The position numbers were made by a program, and so were the translations under genes. The notes beneath the pieces were generated by a model that saw nothing but the letters and a program-made list of their open reading frames with translations, did not search any database and was not told where the DNA came from. This document shows, in pieces, positions 45,801-55,000 of a stretch of DNA of 64,000 bases; within the stretch, counting starts at the first letter, position 1; each line of letters opens with the position of its first letter. The stretch covers positions 11,826,563-11,890,562 of the forward strand of contig LR990048.1 of the NCBI GenBank assembly GCA_905147135.1. Direction: 5' to 3'. The DNA comes from Blastobasis lacticolella. Lineage: Eukaryota; Arthropoda; Insecta; Lepidoptera; Blastobasidae.

Positions 45801-48708
45801 ATAACTCAGAAAACAGTCATTGGTACATGGCCAGAGCAAGATTCGAACCTGGGACCTCTGGCTTACGAGTCGCATACTCTAACCGCTCGGCCACCGACGA
45901 TTCATTTCTTTTTTAATACCGCCTTTTATATGCGAGTTGCACAAACTACTATTGTCATCAGGATAATGTGGCGCGGCGGCAGCGGGCTAGCGGAGAAGGT
46001 GGCGTCCGGCCTGCAGAAGGTGCCGATGGTGGTTAGCGCGGGGCTCATGTGCGCCGCGCCGCTGTCCTGTGGAGCCGCTTCCTTGGCTGCTGGCGCGGCC
46101 TTCTACGCCTTTATGGTGAGGACTTCAGCTGACTGGGGGGGCGCTATGACATCTCAAATTGGACATTTTCCCTAGCCAAAGACTGTATTAAAACGTCACT
46201 CGACAGTATTCGACTGTCGAAGATAGCTGAGAAAATATGTTTTGGCTGCAATAGATATTTCAATGTAATTATTAATGGAGATATGTGGCTAGAAATAATT
46301 TCGAATTCGAGATGTTACAGCGCCAGAATTAGGCCGCTGCACAGGCCTACTCAGTGGGTTCTTGAGAGCTGTCACGCCAGGAAGTCAAATAGACTAGATA
46401 GCCTTTATCATCACAGCCCATAACAATCCACACATATCCACAATTTCCAGTCGGGTTAGAGATCGCAGTGTATAAATATAACAATGGATGTAGCGACAGC
46501 TATCGCTTCAACAGGGAAACTCAACAATACTCACTAGTACACGAACACATAGTTGGCAAGCATCCGCACACAGATGGCGCTAACCGTCCTACATCGCGCT
46601 AGCGAAATATGCCAACTTCCACCCTTGGTCCCCTGGTCACGACATCCGGCCAGGTGGGTAATTACCCTTTTCCACCTTCACCACCTTCGTTTGCCAACAT
46701 TGGCGGCTACCTTATCCCTTCACCGCCAAAATGGAAAACGCTGCTGCCATCATCTATTCCAGTCTACGGAAACTTTAGATCTTTTGCCTCGAAAACATTA
46801 GTTGTCTTGTACGACACCCACGAGTGTAAAGGGTTGGTGCTATTCTACTCAGCCGGACACCACACGACCAATAGTCAGATAGGCTTACTGCAATTTTATT
46901 GGATAAAATTTGGTTACAATTCAATTTGGAAACGCGAGCGATGACTTTTGGGTTCGCGGAGAAGGTAGCCTCGTAATTAACTGACGGTGGTGACAATGTG
47001 GCACTGCGGGCTCAAACTAGGATATAGAACCTTTTCTTGTAGTGTATGTGCCTAGTCTTGAGCACATATGGCACTAGAGGGCGGGTCAGTCGACAGCGAT
47101 GGTGATAATGGATATGTGGGCCGGTGTTGTGTGCTGATGAGCCACATTGTGAATACGATAAATCCGAGATCCTACCTAGCTATACTTAGTCAGATACTTA
47201 GTGACAGCTCCATGTATAGTTCTATATTCTACGATATGGGAGCTACCCTGGAAACTTGTTTATGTCTATTATTGACTAGCGACTCGCCCAGGCTTCGCAC
47301 TGGTGGTAACGTTAACAAATTATACCTACACCAAAACCTTCCTCATGAACGACTCTGTTTATTGGTGAAAACCTTCTTCATGAATGACTCTGTTTATTGG
47401 TGAAAACCACATGAAAATCCGCTAAGTAGTTTTTGAGTTTACCGCGAACAGACAGATGCGGCGTGGGACTATAATAATTGATAAACTCGTATCCAGGTCC
47501 AATTTAGCAAATCTTCTGTTTCAGTTATCAAAAATGTATGAAGAGTACTTGGAAGATTACGTCTATAAATTTATGGCGAAAGTCGCTTCGTACTTGTGTC
47601 GTATGTTCTGGTCTAAAAGAAAAAATAAGAACCAAAGCAACACAGTTGAAACTATTGCCCTGAAACCAGACCTGGCAACAATAGACGGTGCAAATACTCC
47701 TGCTATAGAAGATAGTACTTTAGACGATAAACTAGAAAAAGATGTAGCAAAGGCCAATGAAAAAGAAATTGATACCAAAGAAAATAGCAGTAACGAAGAT
47801 GTAGCCCAAGAAACTTCTGAGACTGCTTTAGTTGCTAAAATTGACGAGAAAGAATCTGAATCTAAGTGTGACAATAGCACGAAAAACAATACAAACAATA
47901 ATATTGATAATGATTATAACAATTTAAATTTCCACATGATGATGTTCTTTTTGTGGTTATCTGTTACTCTAGTCAATATCCCAGCATTGCAGACATGGGC
48001 TAGGAACTTCAAGTAAGTCTTAATAAATATATACATGAAAATAAATTATAAACCTTGGTAAACAATATCATTCTATTTATTATTTTCAGATATAGTATGG
48101 TTCTACAACCAGATACATCATACCATACAGGCCTTGTAATGTCTGTATGTTCTGCCTGTGTATGGCAGATGAATGGTCCAAGGCGAAATTTGTAAGTTGT
48201 CACTGCATACACTGAATTTACATACCTTTCTTTCTACTATACAAATCTTTGTTAATTGTAGTTCACTCTTTTCAGGCGATACTATGATGCAGTCTCTACT
48301 TTGCTTTTTGCAATGGCTGTGTCTATTTTAGTATTGGGCCCTACATCTTTAATTTTTGTCAATTATGGAGTTACAATAGTGTTTGCTGCCATAACCCTCC
48401 AGCAACTATTTGATAAGGAAGTAAAATCAGATCTTACAGAAGAACAGTCCAGTGATGATGTGAATGATGAAAATGCAACCACGTCTTCTGGTAATATAAA
48501 TTCTGAAAATGTGCCCAGTGGTAGCAGAACAGATGAACCAAAGGGTAGCAGTGAGAATATGTCACAAGAAACATCTGGGGATTCTAATAGTAATGCTCAG
48601 AAATCGGAGGACGGAAATAATCCTGACAACTGTGCATGCAACGAAAATAGAATTTATAATGTATTCAAAAACCTTAGAGATAAATTTAGTTATACAGAAG
48701 ACCTGTAA
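30822..48708 (+). CDS. PGAP1: PGAP1, GPI inositol-deacylase, 17 exons
   Basis: Exons: 30822-30974, 31099-31190, 31698-31831, 32197-32354, 32558-32836, 32924-33094, 33649-33770, 36692-36826, 38267-38423, 41479-41750, 42468-42596, 43038-43259, 44010-44198, 45962-46115, 47525-48012, 48090-48191, 48276-48708. All junctions are GT-AG with matching phases; 3390 nt, 1129 residues. It is an ER membrane lipase that removes the acyl chain from GPI inositol, needed for GPI-protein exit. Evidence: N-terminal membrane helix (about residues 11-29), LFLPGNSGSHMQARS oxyanion region, nucleophile Ser178 in GHSMGG (split by intron 4), VSSNHVSIVWC with the likely catalytic His, and several hydrophobic helices in exons 12-17. 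Acidic Ser/Asn-rich insertions in exons 15 and 17 make it longer than the roughly 920-residue human protein. Introns are packed with small transposons. Confidence 0.93.
31980..32130 (-). repeat. tRNA-derived SINE body fragment (PGAP1 intron 3)
   Basis: Shares TCCATCTTGACCATGAT, GATCTGACCTCCATGACCCT and AAATTGGATCATGGTT with the SINE at 45545-45899, same orientation. Both ends are missing. Confidence 0.7.
33208..33528. mobile_element. Small TIR element (PGAP1 intron 6)
   Basis: 16-bp perfect inverted repeats: CCAAGTCTGCTAATTT at 33208-33223 and its complement at 33513-33528. About 320 bp, AT-rich, no coding frame. Fits a MITE; no second copy seen here. Confidence 0.65.
34080..34490. other. 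Unclassified GC-rich insertion-like stretch (PGAP1 intron 7)
   Basis: Contains GGCTCAAGGACCGACGGTCC, GGTGCCGGCCTTTGAGG and GATGTGGGGATGAAATG in a block richer in GC than the flanking intron. I recognise the style of a lepidopteran dispersed repeat but found no other copy, terminal repeat or coding frame. Confidence 0.35.
34676..34932 (+). repeat. Dispersed repeat family A copy (PGAP1 intron 7)
   Basis: CAGCCCTTAACAGTCC, CTCTCCCACGAAAGGGG, TTGCCATAATCTCCACGC, GCTGCTGCCCATTTTCCAG and CTCTGCCGGACACCAC in order, as in the other full copies. Confidence 0.8.
35360..35580. mobile_element. Foldback MITE (PGAP1 intron 7), copy 1
   Basis: The ends are inverted: GGCTAATTACGTAACTTGTT...CAATGATTGAAATTG on the left, and its imperfect complement (CAATTTCAATCATTG...GCTACCTAATTAGCC) on the right. 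About 215 bp. A second copy lies at 44270-44485 in intron 13 of the same gene. Confidence 0.7.
35788..35952. repeat. Imperfect foldback (PGAP1 intron 7)
   Basis: CTAGACAGTTGA..GTAATCCTTACG on the left and CGTAAGG...TCAACTGTCTAG on the right are inverted copies around about 110 bp. Likely a small foldback element; single copy here. Confidence 0.5.
36981..37504 (-). mobile_element. Internally deleted mariner (PGAP1 intron 8)
   Basis: Inverted ends: CACTGAAAGTTTTGCG at 36981 and the complement CGCAGAACTTTCAGTG ending at 37504, with TA on the left and a mutated TG on the right. The minus strand holds the N-terminal part of a SETMAR-type mariner transposase: MQLSRKDFKAIFYDF, then after frame breaks AQFERGRVSLHDEIREGRP. 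The catalytic domain is gone. This is a different mariner lineage from the copy at 9445. Confidence 0.85.
37629..37770. mobile_element. Foldback MITE related to 9214-9420 (PGAP1 intron 8)
   Basis: Ends GTGCTTATTACACATTCCTAA and its complement TTAGGAATGTGTAATAAGCGC. The interior has TTTGATTTGCTCTCACGCTTT, as in the 9214 element. About 140 bp. Confidence 0.65.
37900..38060 (-). repeat. CCACCTGATGG-family copy, inverted (PGAP1 intron 8)
   Basis: GCAACCTAAATGTATGAAT, GCGACAGTTACCGCTTGCC and ATCAGGTGGGCTGCCTGC followed by CTCGTTTATCACTGCGTAG. It is the reverse complement of the relic near 3895-4020. Confidence 0.65.
39452..40632. mobile_element. 1.18 kb TIR element, copy B (7-bp TSD TTTCTAT)
   Basis: Same terminal repeats as copy A (CATAGCCTCCTTCATCTTAC at the left end, complement at the right) and perfect 7-bp direct repeats TTTCTAT at 39445-39451 and 40633-40639. 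The interior is copy A in reverse orientation, highly similar throughout. It lies in PGAP1 intron 9. Superfamily is uncertain: 7-bp duplications and CA...TG ends do not fit hAT or piggyBac, and P-like or Dada-like are possible. Confidence 0.92.
41757..41950 (+). repeat. CCACCTGATGG-family repeat, long copy (PGAP1 intron 10)
   Basis: TTTTTTATGACATAAGATAGG, CAAGCGGGCCACCTGATGGG, AGTAGTCACCACTGCC, AACACCAAGAG and AATGCGTTGCC in order. It is a widespread lepidopteran interspersed sequence and starts a few bases after the exon 10 donor. Confidence 0.75.
42175..42300 (+). repeat. GGCGCTGTGTGAATTTG family, copy 2 (PGAP1 intron 10)
   Basis: GTCAGTTATCTAACAC, AACACAAGCTTTGCTTAC and GGCGCTGTGTGAATTTGTCC, inverse of the copy at 2104-2220 and parallel to 45425-45525. 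Confidence 0.7.
43346..43537. mobile_element. Foldback MITE (PGAP1 intron 12)
   Basis: Arms of about 40 bp: GTCTAAAAAGCCCACATTAG at 43346 and the near-perfect complement ending at 43537. About 190 bp, no coding frame. A similar AAACGCTAATTTCA motif forms the hairpin at 57697-57733. Confidence 0.75.
43701..43952 (-). repeat. Dispersed repeat family A copy (PGAP1 intron 12)
   Basis: CCGGCAGAGTAGAATAGCACC at the left, TCGTGGGAGAGGCCCTAAG and TTACGGGCTGTGATGATGATG at the right. Full length, same orientation as 2226-2479. Confidence 0.8.
44270..44485. mobile_element. Foldback MITE (PGAP1 intron 13), copy 2
   Basis: Matches the element at 35360-35580: GGCTAATTACGTAGG, TCTGATTTCAATGATTGAAA, GATTTCATGGGTTCAGT and GTTACGTAAG. 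It interrupts the first intronic copy in the duplicated-exon array that follows. Confidence 0.7.
44486..44935 (+). repeat. Degenerate tandem copies of PGAP1 exon 13 and its donor side
   Basis: Real exon 13 begins GTTAGTGCCGCTACTCTCCG and ends CTGTTCAG|GTTGGTGCACTC, followed by GGAATAAGGGCCAATTTGCT. In the intron these recur: GTACCGTTCCTCTCCATGCT and GTTCAG|GTTGGTGCACTA (boundary after 44630), GTGCCGTTCCTCCTCATGG and GTTCAG|TTTGGTGTACTC (after 44717), and GTCGGTCCTCTCCATGCT and GTCAG|GTTGGTGTGCTC (after about 44841). The last two are again followed by GGAATAAGGGCYAATT. The middle of the exon is lost in each. They are non-functional relics of tandem duplication. Confidence 0.75.
45058..45185. 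mobile_element. Small MITE with AACAGATGGCG ends (PGAP1 intron 13)
   Basis: Left end AACAGATGGCGCT, right end ACGCCATCTGTT, with GTAAGGTCC and GGACCTAAC next to them as inverted pieces. A related, reversed stretch lies at 61500-61595 in STRAP intron 6 (GGTCCGTTGT, CTATTGGACAGAAAC, CCAATGACAGGACTT). Confidence 0.6.
45425..45525 (+). repeat. GGCGCTGTGTGAATTTG family, copy 3 (PGAP1 intron 13)
   Basis: Carries TTTATCAGTTATCTAACC, AACACAAGCTTCGCTAAC and GGCGCTGTGTGAATTTGTCC, and is directly abutted by the SINE insertion that follows. Confidence 0.7.
45545..45899 (-). mobile_element. tRNA-derived SINE with perfect 19-bp target duplication
   Basis: The minus strand starts with a tRNA-like head: TGGCCGAGCGGTTAGAG (A box) and GGTTCGAATC (B box), the internal RNA polymerase III promoter. 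A body of about 270 bp and a short A/T-rich tail follow. The flanks are identical 19-mers, attcatttcttttttaata, at 45526-45544 and 45900-45918. Other copies lie at 57000-57350, and body fragments at 31980-32130 and 21960-22160. The head cannot form a full acceptor stem, so it is not a tRNA gene. It lies in PGAP1 intron 13, 62 bp before exon 14. Confidence 0.9.
46405..46872 (+). repeat. Family A repeat interrupted by a 240-bp insertion (PGAP1 intron 14)
   Basis: The first part (CACAGCCCATAACAATCC ... ATAAATATAACAATGGA) and second part (AATGGAAAACGCTGCTGCC ... CAGCCGGACACCACACG) together make one family A copy. Between about 46484 and 46732 lies unrelated DNA containing ACAGATGGCGCTAACCGTCC and CACCTTCACCACCTTCG. 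AATGGA is repeated at both edges, possibly a target duplication. Confidence 0.6.
47270..47460 (+). repeat. LINE-tail-like repeat with internal 36-bp tandem duplication (PGAP1 intron 14)
   Basis: GCCCAGGCTTCGCACTGG, ATTGGTGAAAACCACATG and AATCCGCTAAGTAGTTTTTG are typical of a widespread lepidopteran repeat. AAAACCTTCYTCATGAAYG through TTTATTGGTG occurs twice in a row at about 47332-47402. Confidence 0.6.
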
Positions 48709-48869
48709 TGTTATAGGTACTTTTTAAACTCAATGAGATTAGCTTTATCTGCTATTTAATGTAATAGTAATAAGTTCCAGATTAATATTATTAATGTAAT
48801 GTCGAGGGTTACTATGATGCCACATACAATTATTGTGCCCACCAACTAAAGACTTGTGTATGGCATTTT

Positions 48870-48875
48870 AATAAA
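48870..48875 (+). promoter_or_regulatory. Candidate PGAP1 poly(A) signal AATAAA
   Basis: First AATAAA after the PGAP1 stop, 162 bases downstream, in ordinary AT-rich 3' UTR-like sequence. Confidence 0.5.
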
Positions 48876-49043
48876 TAACTCTCATATTGCAGGAATTTAA
48901 TTTACTAAATTAATAAAAGCACTGCACTTAAGGCCCACTTAGCTAATAATTAGCACCATGTTTGTATAGACTTTACTGGACTGAAATGTCTGGACAATTA
49001 TTTTTATACTGATATAGACTATTAGGATGTTAGAAGTCAGGTC

Positions 49044-49834
49044 TAGAGATGAAACGGATATCCGGTTGCTATCCGGTATCCGGCCTTAATTTACTATCCG
49101 GCCGGATGCCGGATACCGGATAGTAAAAAATGTATGTAAAACCCATAAAATGATTTTACTCATCGGCTTCCTTCATTTCTCTGAGCAGTAGCCGCGTCAA
49201 TGATATTATCCTTCAGGTCCTGTTGGAGCGCCGTCAGCCAGGTAGCGTGTGGGGTCTTCCGGGGCAGCGCGTCGTCGTCGACAAATTTAGGGCTACTTGC
49301 ACCATAGTGGTCTTGGGGTGACAGAGTACACCCATACCATTGCATTTGGCGTTCTCTAATTTTCTCTGGGATATATGAGACTTTGTAACTGTGTGGACGA
49401 GTGTGGACATTAGATACGTACTTTTCCCAACAGGGTGACACCCACTGACCAGCGTAAAAAATACGCATTGCAGTCGTGTGTTGTTTTCATAAGTGTTGTT
49501 CAGTATAACATTTTAAGTCAATCAAGGTTTATACTGGAGAAAAGTACAAATTTCTCTATATTTAGAGGTAATATACGATGTCGTTTGTCCTCCGATATGC
49601 TGGAGGCATGTGTAAGCCCGTATTTCGAAACTCCGAATCCTTTCAAGGTCGAAAGAATTGTTCAGTTCAATGTTTAAATTATTCTCATGGACTTGAAATT
49701 ACGTAAACACAAGTCGTTTAAAGTCCCACCCATTACAGCTTGCACAAACTTCTTCAGAGACTAAGTTCAGCCGAATATCCGGCCGGCCGCCGGATATCCG
49801 GTATTCGGCCAAGCCACTATCCATTTCATCTCTA
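49044..49834. mobile_element. hAT-like element with ATCCGG-rich ends
   Basis: Inverted ends TAGAGATGAAACGGATA at 49044 and the complement TATCCATTTCATCTCTA ending at 49834. The 8-bp flanks GTCAGGTC (49036-49043) and GTCTGGTC (49835-49842) match at 7 of 8, as in hAT. Dense ATCCGG/CCGGAT palindromes fill both subterminal regions. The interior carries, on the minus strand (49468-49160), a fragment ending KTPHATWLTALQQDLKDN, which resembles the C-terminus of RTE-type LINE proteins. Confidence 0.75.
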
Positions 49835-49842
49835 GTCTGGTC

Positions 49843-51153
49843 TTTCTAATGAATAAATTAGTAAGCCTTGTTTTTCAAGAAGCAATATACCTAATAAAAT
49901 GCTTTGTCGAATAATAATGAACCCTCAGTTATTTTTTGTTTATTAGTTTTTAGTTTCATCCATAATTTATTCTATTGGTATTATATTGACGAATGTTGAT
50001 TTATTAATTGTAGAATTGTAAATAAAGATAAGCCGGCATAGTCTTCATCAATTTTAATTCATGTCAAATAATTTACTTCATATGTAAATAAATGTTATTT
50101 AGTTTTAGAATGTGTGTTATTATTGTTATATTAAGCTGTGTCATTCCGATCTTGATACAGTAGAGCACAGCTTTAGTTACTAAACTTACAAAATCATTTA
50201 AATTGAAAAAATTTCTAACAGTAATTTATGTACCTTATTTATCCATTCTTTCAAGGGTTTGATGTTTTTAATGAATGTTTGTGCAATGAGGAGTTTTCCA
50301 GTAGGTATTGATAGTTGGTTTCAAAAAGCACCAATAGATGGCGCTCCTACAATTTTGGTAATATTTTTATAATCTGTATGATGGTGGCAGTGATTTCATG
50401 TAGCCAACTCATACTTAACTTAAAAATAAAATGTTTAATAATATAAACATAACTGTTAAAGGTTGAACGAAGTGTAAAAATAAATATTTATAGAAGTTGG
50501 CACTATGTTCCATTATTATTACAACCTCTAAAATGGTTGAAAACTATTGACAAATACAATATTATCCAATACAACATACCCAGTGTTTATATCCTCTTTG
50601 CTAAGAACCTATTTCAAGCGATTATCAATTACCAAAATTGTCGGGGTGCCATCTAGTGAGTGTTTAGGAATGCTTTAGATACCTATTGGAAAACTGCTCA
50701 TTGGCTATTAATAAATGTATCCAACTGAGCGTGAAATGGATTTCTACATGTCAATAATGATAAATCATTAAGCTATAGAAACCCATTTGGTGCAGCACTA
50801 TATATAACCATAATTCAATTTCTAAACACTCAAAGGAAAGAATGGAAAAATAAATTTAGTACGGAAATCCAACCCCCTTAAACGTTGTTATGCACTGGTT
50901 ACAACTTCTTTTAAAATAATGGCTCATCACTGGACGATGATTTTGCCAACATCTAGTTAGTGATATCACAATTGATAGGTAGAGCAAGATAGATGATACT
51001 TAGGTGCTGTCCTAATTGACAACAGTCGGGCGACGAGCGACGGTCCTATTGGTCGGGCGACGTCCGTCTTACGACCACGGTCGCTCGACCGTAGGACCGA
51101 AAGGTTGTTTGAATCTACTCAAGAAGATAAATAAAAATTGTTGTATACAACTA
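49843..51153. other. Spacer between PGAP1 and SPCS1
   Basis: AT-rich without coding signal. Its one structured part is a probable foldback element at 50284-50703. A GC-rich palindromic patch (GGGCGACGAGCGACGGTCC with inverted partners) lies at about 51020-51100. Confidence 0.5.
50284..50703. mobile_element. Probable foldback MITE, about 420 bp
   Basis: CAATGAGGAGTTTTCCAGTA at the left and the imperfect complement ending CTGCTCATTG at 50703. Inner inverted pieces AGATGGCGCTCCTACAATTT and CAAAATTGTCGGGGTGCCA agree. No coding frame. Confidence 0.6.
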
Positions 51154-51159
51154 TTTATT
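51154..51159 (-). promoter_or_regulatory. Candidate SPCS1 poly(A) signal AATAAA
   Basis: AATAAA on the minus strand 23 bases past the SPCS1 stop codon; close, but plausible for a short 3' UTR. Confidence 0.5.
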
Positions 51160-51181
51160 GAGATATAACATAATACTTAGC

Positions 51182-51463
51182 CTATTTCTTGCTCTTTTTG
51201 TTTGTCGATTTTTCTTCCGTAGTTTTTGGGTTCTGCCAATTCAGTGGGTTTCGGCGGTACATGGGCCACGGCGGGACAGTCAGGATAGCAGCTAACAGGA
51301 ATCCGGCTCCAAGAATGTACACCGACTGGGAAAATTGCTGCACGATGTAACCCCATACAAATCCGACGATGCTGAATAGCGTAATTATGGCTCTGTACAA
51401 TTTTTCTGCTTTTGCTTGACCAACATAATCGATATGCGTTGGGATAGAGCTGAAGAAGTCCAT
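51182..51463 (-). CDS. SPCS1: SPCS1 (SPC12), signal peptidase complex subunit 1
   Basis: Single exon, 93 residues. The start chosen is the Met of MDFFSSIPTHIDYVGQAKAEK at 51463, which aligns with family N-termini. An upstream in-frame extension of six residues has no family match. Two membrane helices (about residues 24-44 and 49-68), PPWPMYRRNPLNWQ after the second helix, and a Lys-rich cytosolic tail match SPC12. It is a non-catalytic ER subunit of the signal peptidase complex. It is head-to-head with STRAP about 580 bp away, so they may share a promoter region. Confidence 0.95.
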   Translation of the reverse strand: MDFFSSIPTHIDYVGQAKAEKLYRAIITLFSIVGFVWGYIVQQFSQSVYILGAGFLLAAILTVPPWPMYRRNPLNWQNPKTTEEKSTNKKSKK

Positions 51464-52045
51464 TATGTTAAAAATTATCAATTTCTAGTCAAAAATGCAA
51501 TTTGAATCAAGATGAGAAACACGTCAAACTGTGAAACACGTCAACAAAACAGACAACATGACACGTCAGTCTTGTCGTGCGATCGATATATGGTTTGTTT
51601 GATTATCGGTCGAGGCCGCGTGACGAAAAGCTTCCTACTCACGACAGTATTTGTCAATCTATCAATCAACATTTCGGTAACAACATTGTTGGATGTATGG
51701 TGAAGTTTGATGATCTACCTACATGATTACATGAGATGCGTCAAAGTTGAAATAGGTAATATGGAAAATCGTTTGCATTATATCTATCCGTCCGATAGTT
51801 ATTTTATACTATTGTGTTTGATTGATTAGTATTTTGCTCGTAGCCCGTAGTAGATGTAGAAATAGTGTCAACCGTGGAGTGTACAAGGTTCATAACAATA
51901 CAGGTTTACTTTTGTCTCTGTCTTTGTGTCAGTCGATTGTCAACGTTCAGTGCGATCGGACTCATTAGGTTTAATTTTAGTTAAAAACAAAGATACTTAT
52001 TAGTTTTATTTTACAAAAAGTACAATAAACAAATTACCAAACAGA
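51464..52045. promoter_or_regulatory. Shared upstream region of SPCS1 and STRAP
   Basis: 582 bp between divergent start codons. It must contain both 5' ends. TCAGT-type initiator matches occur near 51930-51950 on the plus strand; no TATA box is obvious. The assignment rests on position only. Confidence 0.35.
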
Positions 52046-55000
52046 ATGACAACATTTAAGCAAGTTCCTCTTACATGTGGTGGTCATACTAGACCAGTCG
52101 TGCATTTGGATTTTAGTGACGTTACAAAAGAAGGATATTATTTGATTTCGGCTTGCAAAGGTAAGTTTTATTATTATTATCCGGGCAGGGTGGCCTTTAG
52201 CCTTGGCCTGAATGTGAAGGAGATCTTACAAGTGTGTTTCGATGTATTTGTTTTGATATTCAATAGCAGATGGTGGACAACCGATGTCGTTATGGGTTTA
52301 AGACCTTCACTTTTCTTGTTTGTGGGGTGTCATTCGCTATAGCCGGCATGCATTCTATGCATGCGACGACCTTCTCTTTCCGGACATGCAGGAAGCACCT
52401 TGAGTATCCGCTTATGTGTTTCCCGCGGTGGCTCGCCTTGACTTTGTTGTCGTGCTTTTATTCACGACCAAACCACATGATACAAGCTCCACTCCTTTGT
52501 GTGAATACGAAATTATCACAAACAAACTTCACTTTCCTGTTACATGATGACATTTCACTCAACTCTAGATTACCTTGTATCCGTTCAAGGTTTCAGTACA
52601 GTATTACTTGACATTATTATTAAGGTACACAAAGGGTTAAAAAACCAGTGCAACTTTCATTATTTGCCATTACAAGGAAAATATTTCAATGATATATGAT
52701 GTAATGTTGGTATGTATCCATTGGCACATTTATCATATTGGCCATTTAAATTCTTTGATCGTAATCATAAATGGAATGGGTTGCTGCTATATTGTACTGC
52801 ATATGGACCACATAGGTCAGGGCGGCCAAATGATAGGGGCCCCCCTGAATGGCAGGCCTGGAGAGTCCTCTCCTCTTGGTACACCCAAGATTTTAAATTG
52901 TAAGAGCTGAATTCCCAAAAAATTATTCAATACTATAACACAAAGTATTCATTGAGTTTAATATTTGTGTTTTACTTTTGCTTGCTAATTAATAGAGACT
53001 TTGTCACATACGTCACAGTCCAGAACAGTCCACTGCTGGACTTGAGCCTTCTCCACATTTGTGAAGAGTATTGCCGTAATATCCACAGTTGGCAGGTTGG
53101 TTGGAGATATCAGTGTTGGAAACACCCAACAGAAATACATTTTCTGGTAATTTTCTGTCCATATTCTGGCCTAAGGAGGACCTAGCTGGTCTACCTATGA
53201 GAGACATTAGGTCACCTGGTACCTATAATACTTGAATACAAGTCCAGCTTCAGTACCACACAGTTTACTGTACATTTTACTAGTATTCCTGTCCACTCTT
53301 GGCAAGTAGGAATTCTTCTTCTTCTTCTTCGTCGAGTCAATTTTTCGAAAACCCTAGATCTGGCATGCCCAGTAGTTGGCCACGGCAACGGCATTATCAG
53401 TCGCCAGGAACAGTTCCTCCCTAGTGCAGGTAGCAGGACAAAGAGGACAAGAAAGCAGATGCTCCATGGTTTGGGATGGAGCTCCACAGTCGCATCGCTG
53501 CTGTGTCTGGTCAATGAAGCCCCACTTAGCCAGAGAGTCTTTGCAGCGGCCAACCTGCGTCCGTAAACGGTTAAGTGACTTCCAAGTTGGCCACTGCAGC
53601 TCGTGTCCTGGTGGCAGGGATTCACTGGGTGCGATGGATCCAGAAGGCACTGGGTATTGAGCACGCCACAGCTGCTCCCTTGCCTCCCTAGAAGGTTCGT
53701 TAGCGGAGATGGTAGACCTCAGAAAACTGTTCCGGCTTTTGAGGCGTGCGGGGGGCATTATATGACCATTCAGTGGATGTCGTGCGTCTATTTCCTGCCT
53801 GAGTTTCTCCTCTGCACAGGCCACTTCGCGCCGTACACATGGTGGGGCAATACCTGCTAAAGGATATACCATTCCAAGCGGTGTAGGCTTGAGGCAGCCC
53901 GTTATGATACGGCATGTCTCATTTAAGGCCTTGTCGACTTCCTTCGCATGGGCGGATCGGTGCCACACTGGACACGCATATTCACCTGCCGAGTATGAAA
54001 GCGAGAGGCCCGTCGTCCGGAGAACATGCGGATCTGCTCCCCAGGTAGAGGATGTGAGACGCCGCAGCAGATTATTTCGTGCACTAACTTTTTGCCTTGC
54101 ATTGCGACAGTGCACTTTGTAAGTCAGAGATCTGTCTAGCGTAACACCAAGGTAACGCGGGTGCGGGCAGTGCTCGATGTTGACGCCTCGCCACGATAGC
54201 TTGAGAGCTCGGTTCGCATCTCGGTTGCGCAGATGGAACGCACATGACTGAGTTTTAGACGGATTGGGTCTTAGGGCATTTGCATCGTAATATTCATCAA
54301 GTGCGTCCAGCGCCACCTTGAGCGATATTTCGGCTTCTTCGAAGCTAGACGCCTGAGCAGCCAATGCAAGGTCATCGGCGTAGAGGAAGTGCTGAGTATT
54401 TGGTGTTTTTGGCTGGTCATTCGTATAAATGTTGAAGAGAGCAGGAGCGAGAACACTTCCCTGTGGCAAGCCGTTCTTTTGAGACCGCCATCTGCTTTTA
54501 TCGCCATTGAGATGCACCTGAAACCGCCTGTTGTGTAGTAGCTCCTTCAGGATTAGGACGAAACCCGCGTCGTTTGTAATATTATGGACTTTTGACAGTA
54601 AACGTCTAATATTTATAGTGTCGTACGCAGCTGATAAGTCGACAAATACGACGCCAGTGATTTTGTGGGTCTCAAATCCGTCTTCAATATGCTGAACGAG
54701 CTTTAGTGTTTGGCTGGTGCAGGATTTACCTGGGCGAAAACCGGCTTGTTCTGGAATGAGAGATGGATCTATGCAAGGTGTAAGGCGATTCAAAAGAATT
54801 CTTTCAAACAATTTAAACGTATGGCACAGCAAGGATATAGGGCGATAGCTCCTCGGATCTTTTGGGCATTTTCCTGGCTTGAGCAGTGCTATGACTTTGG
54901 CTTGCCTCCATAGCCTTGGAATTTGAAGTTCTGTAAGGCAAGCGTTAAACATAGCCAGGAGCCAGGACACCGCTACAGGGCCTAGGTGTTTTATTTGTTC

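Noticed and set aside
45830..45899. Possible tRNA gene on the minus strand with A and B boxes
   Set aside because: It lacks a matching acceptor stem, continues into a repeated body found elsewhere, and has target duplications, so it is a SINE head.
45672..46175. Plus-strand frame joining SINE and PGAP1 exon 14
   Set aside because: Chance read-through of repeat into exon; a good acceptor at 45961 defines the exon.
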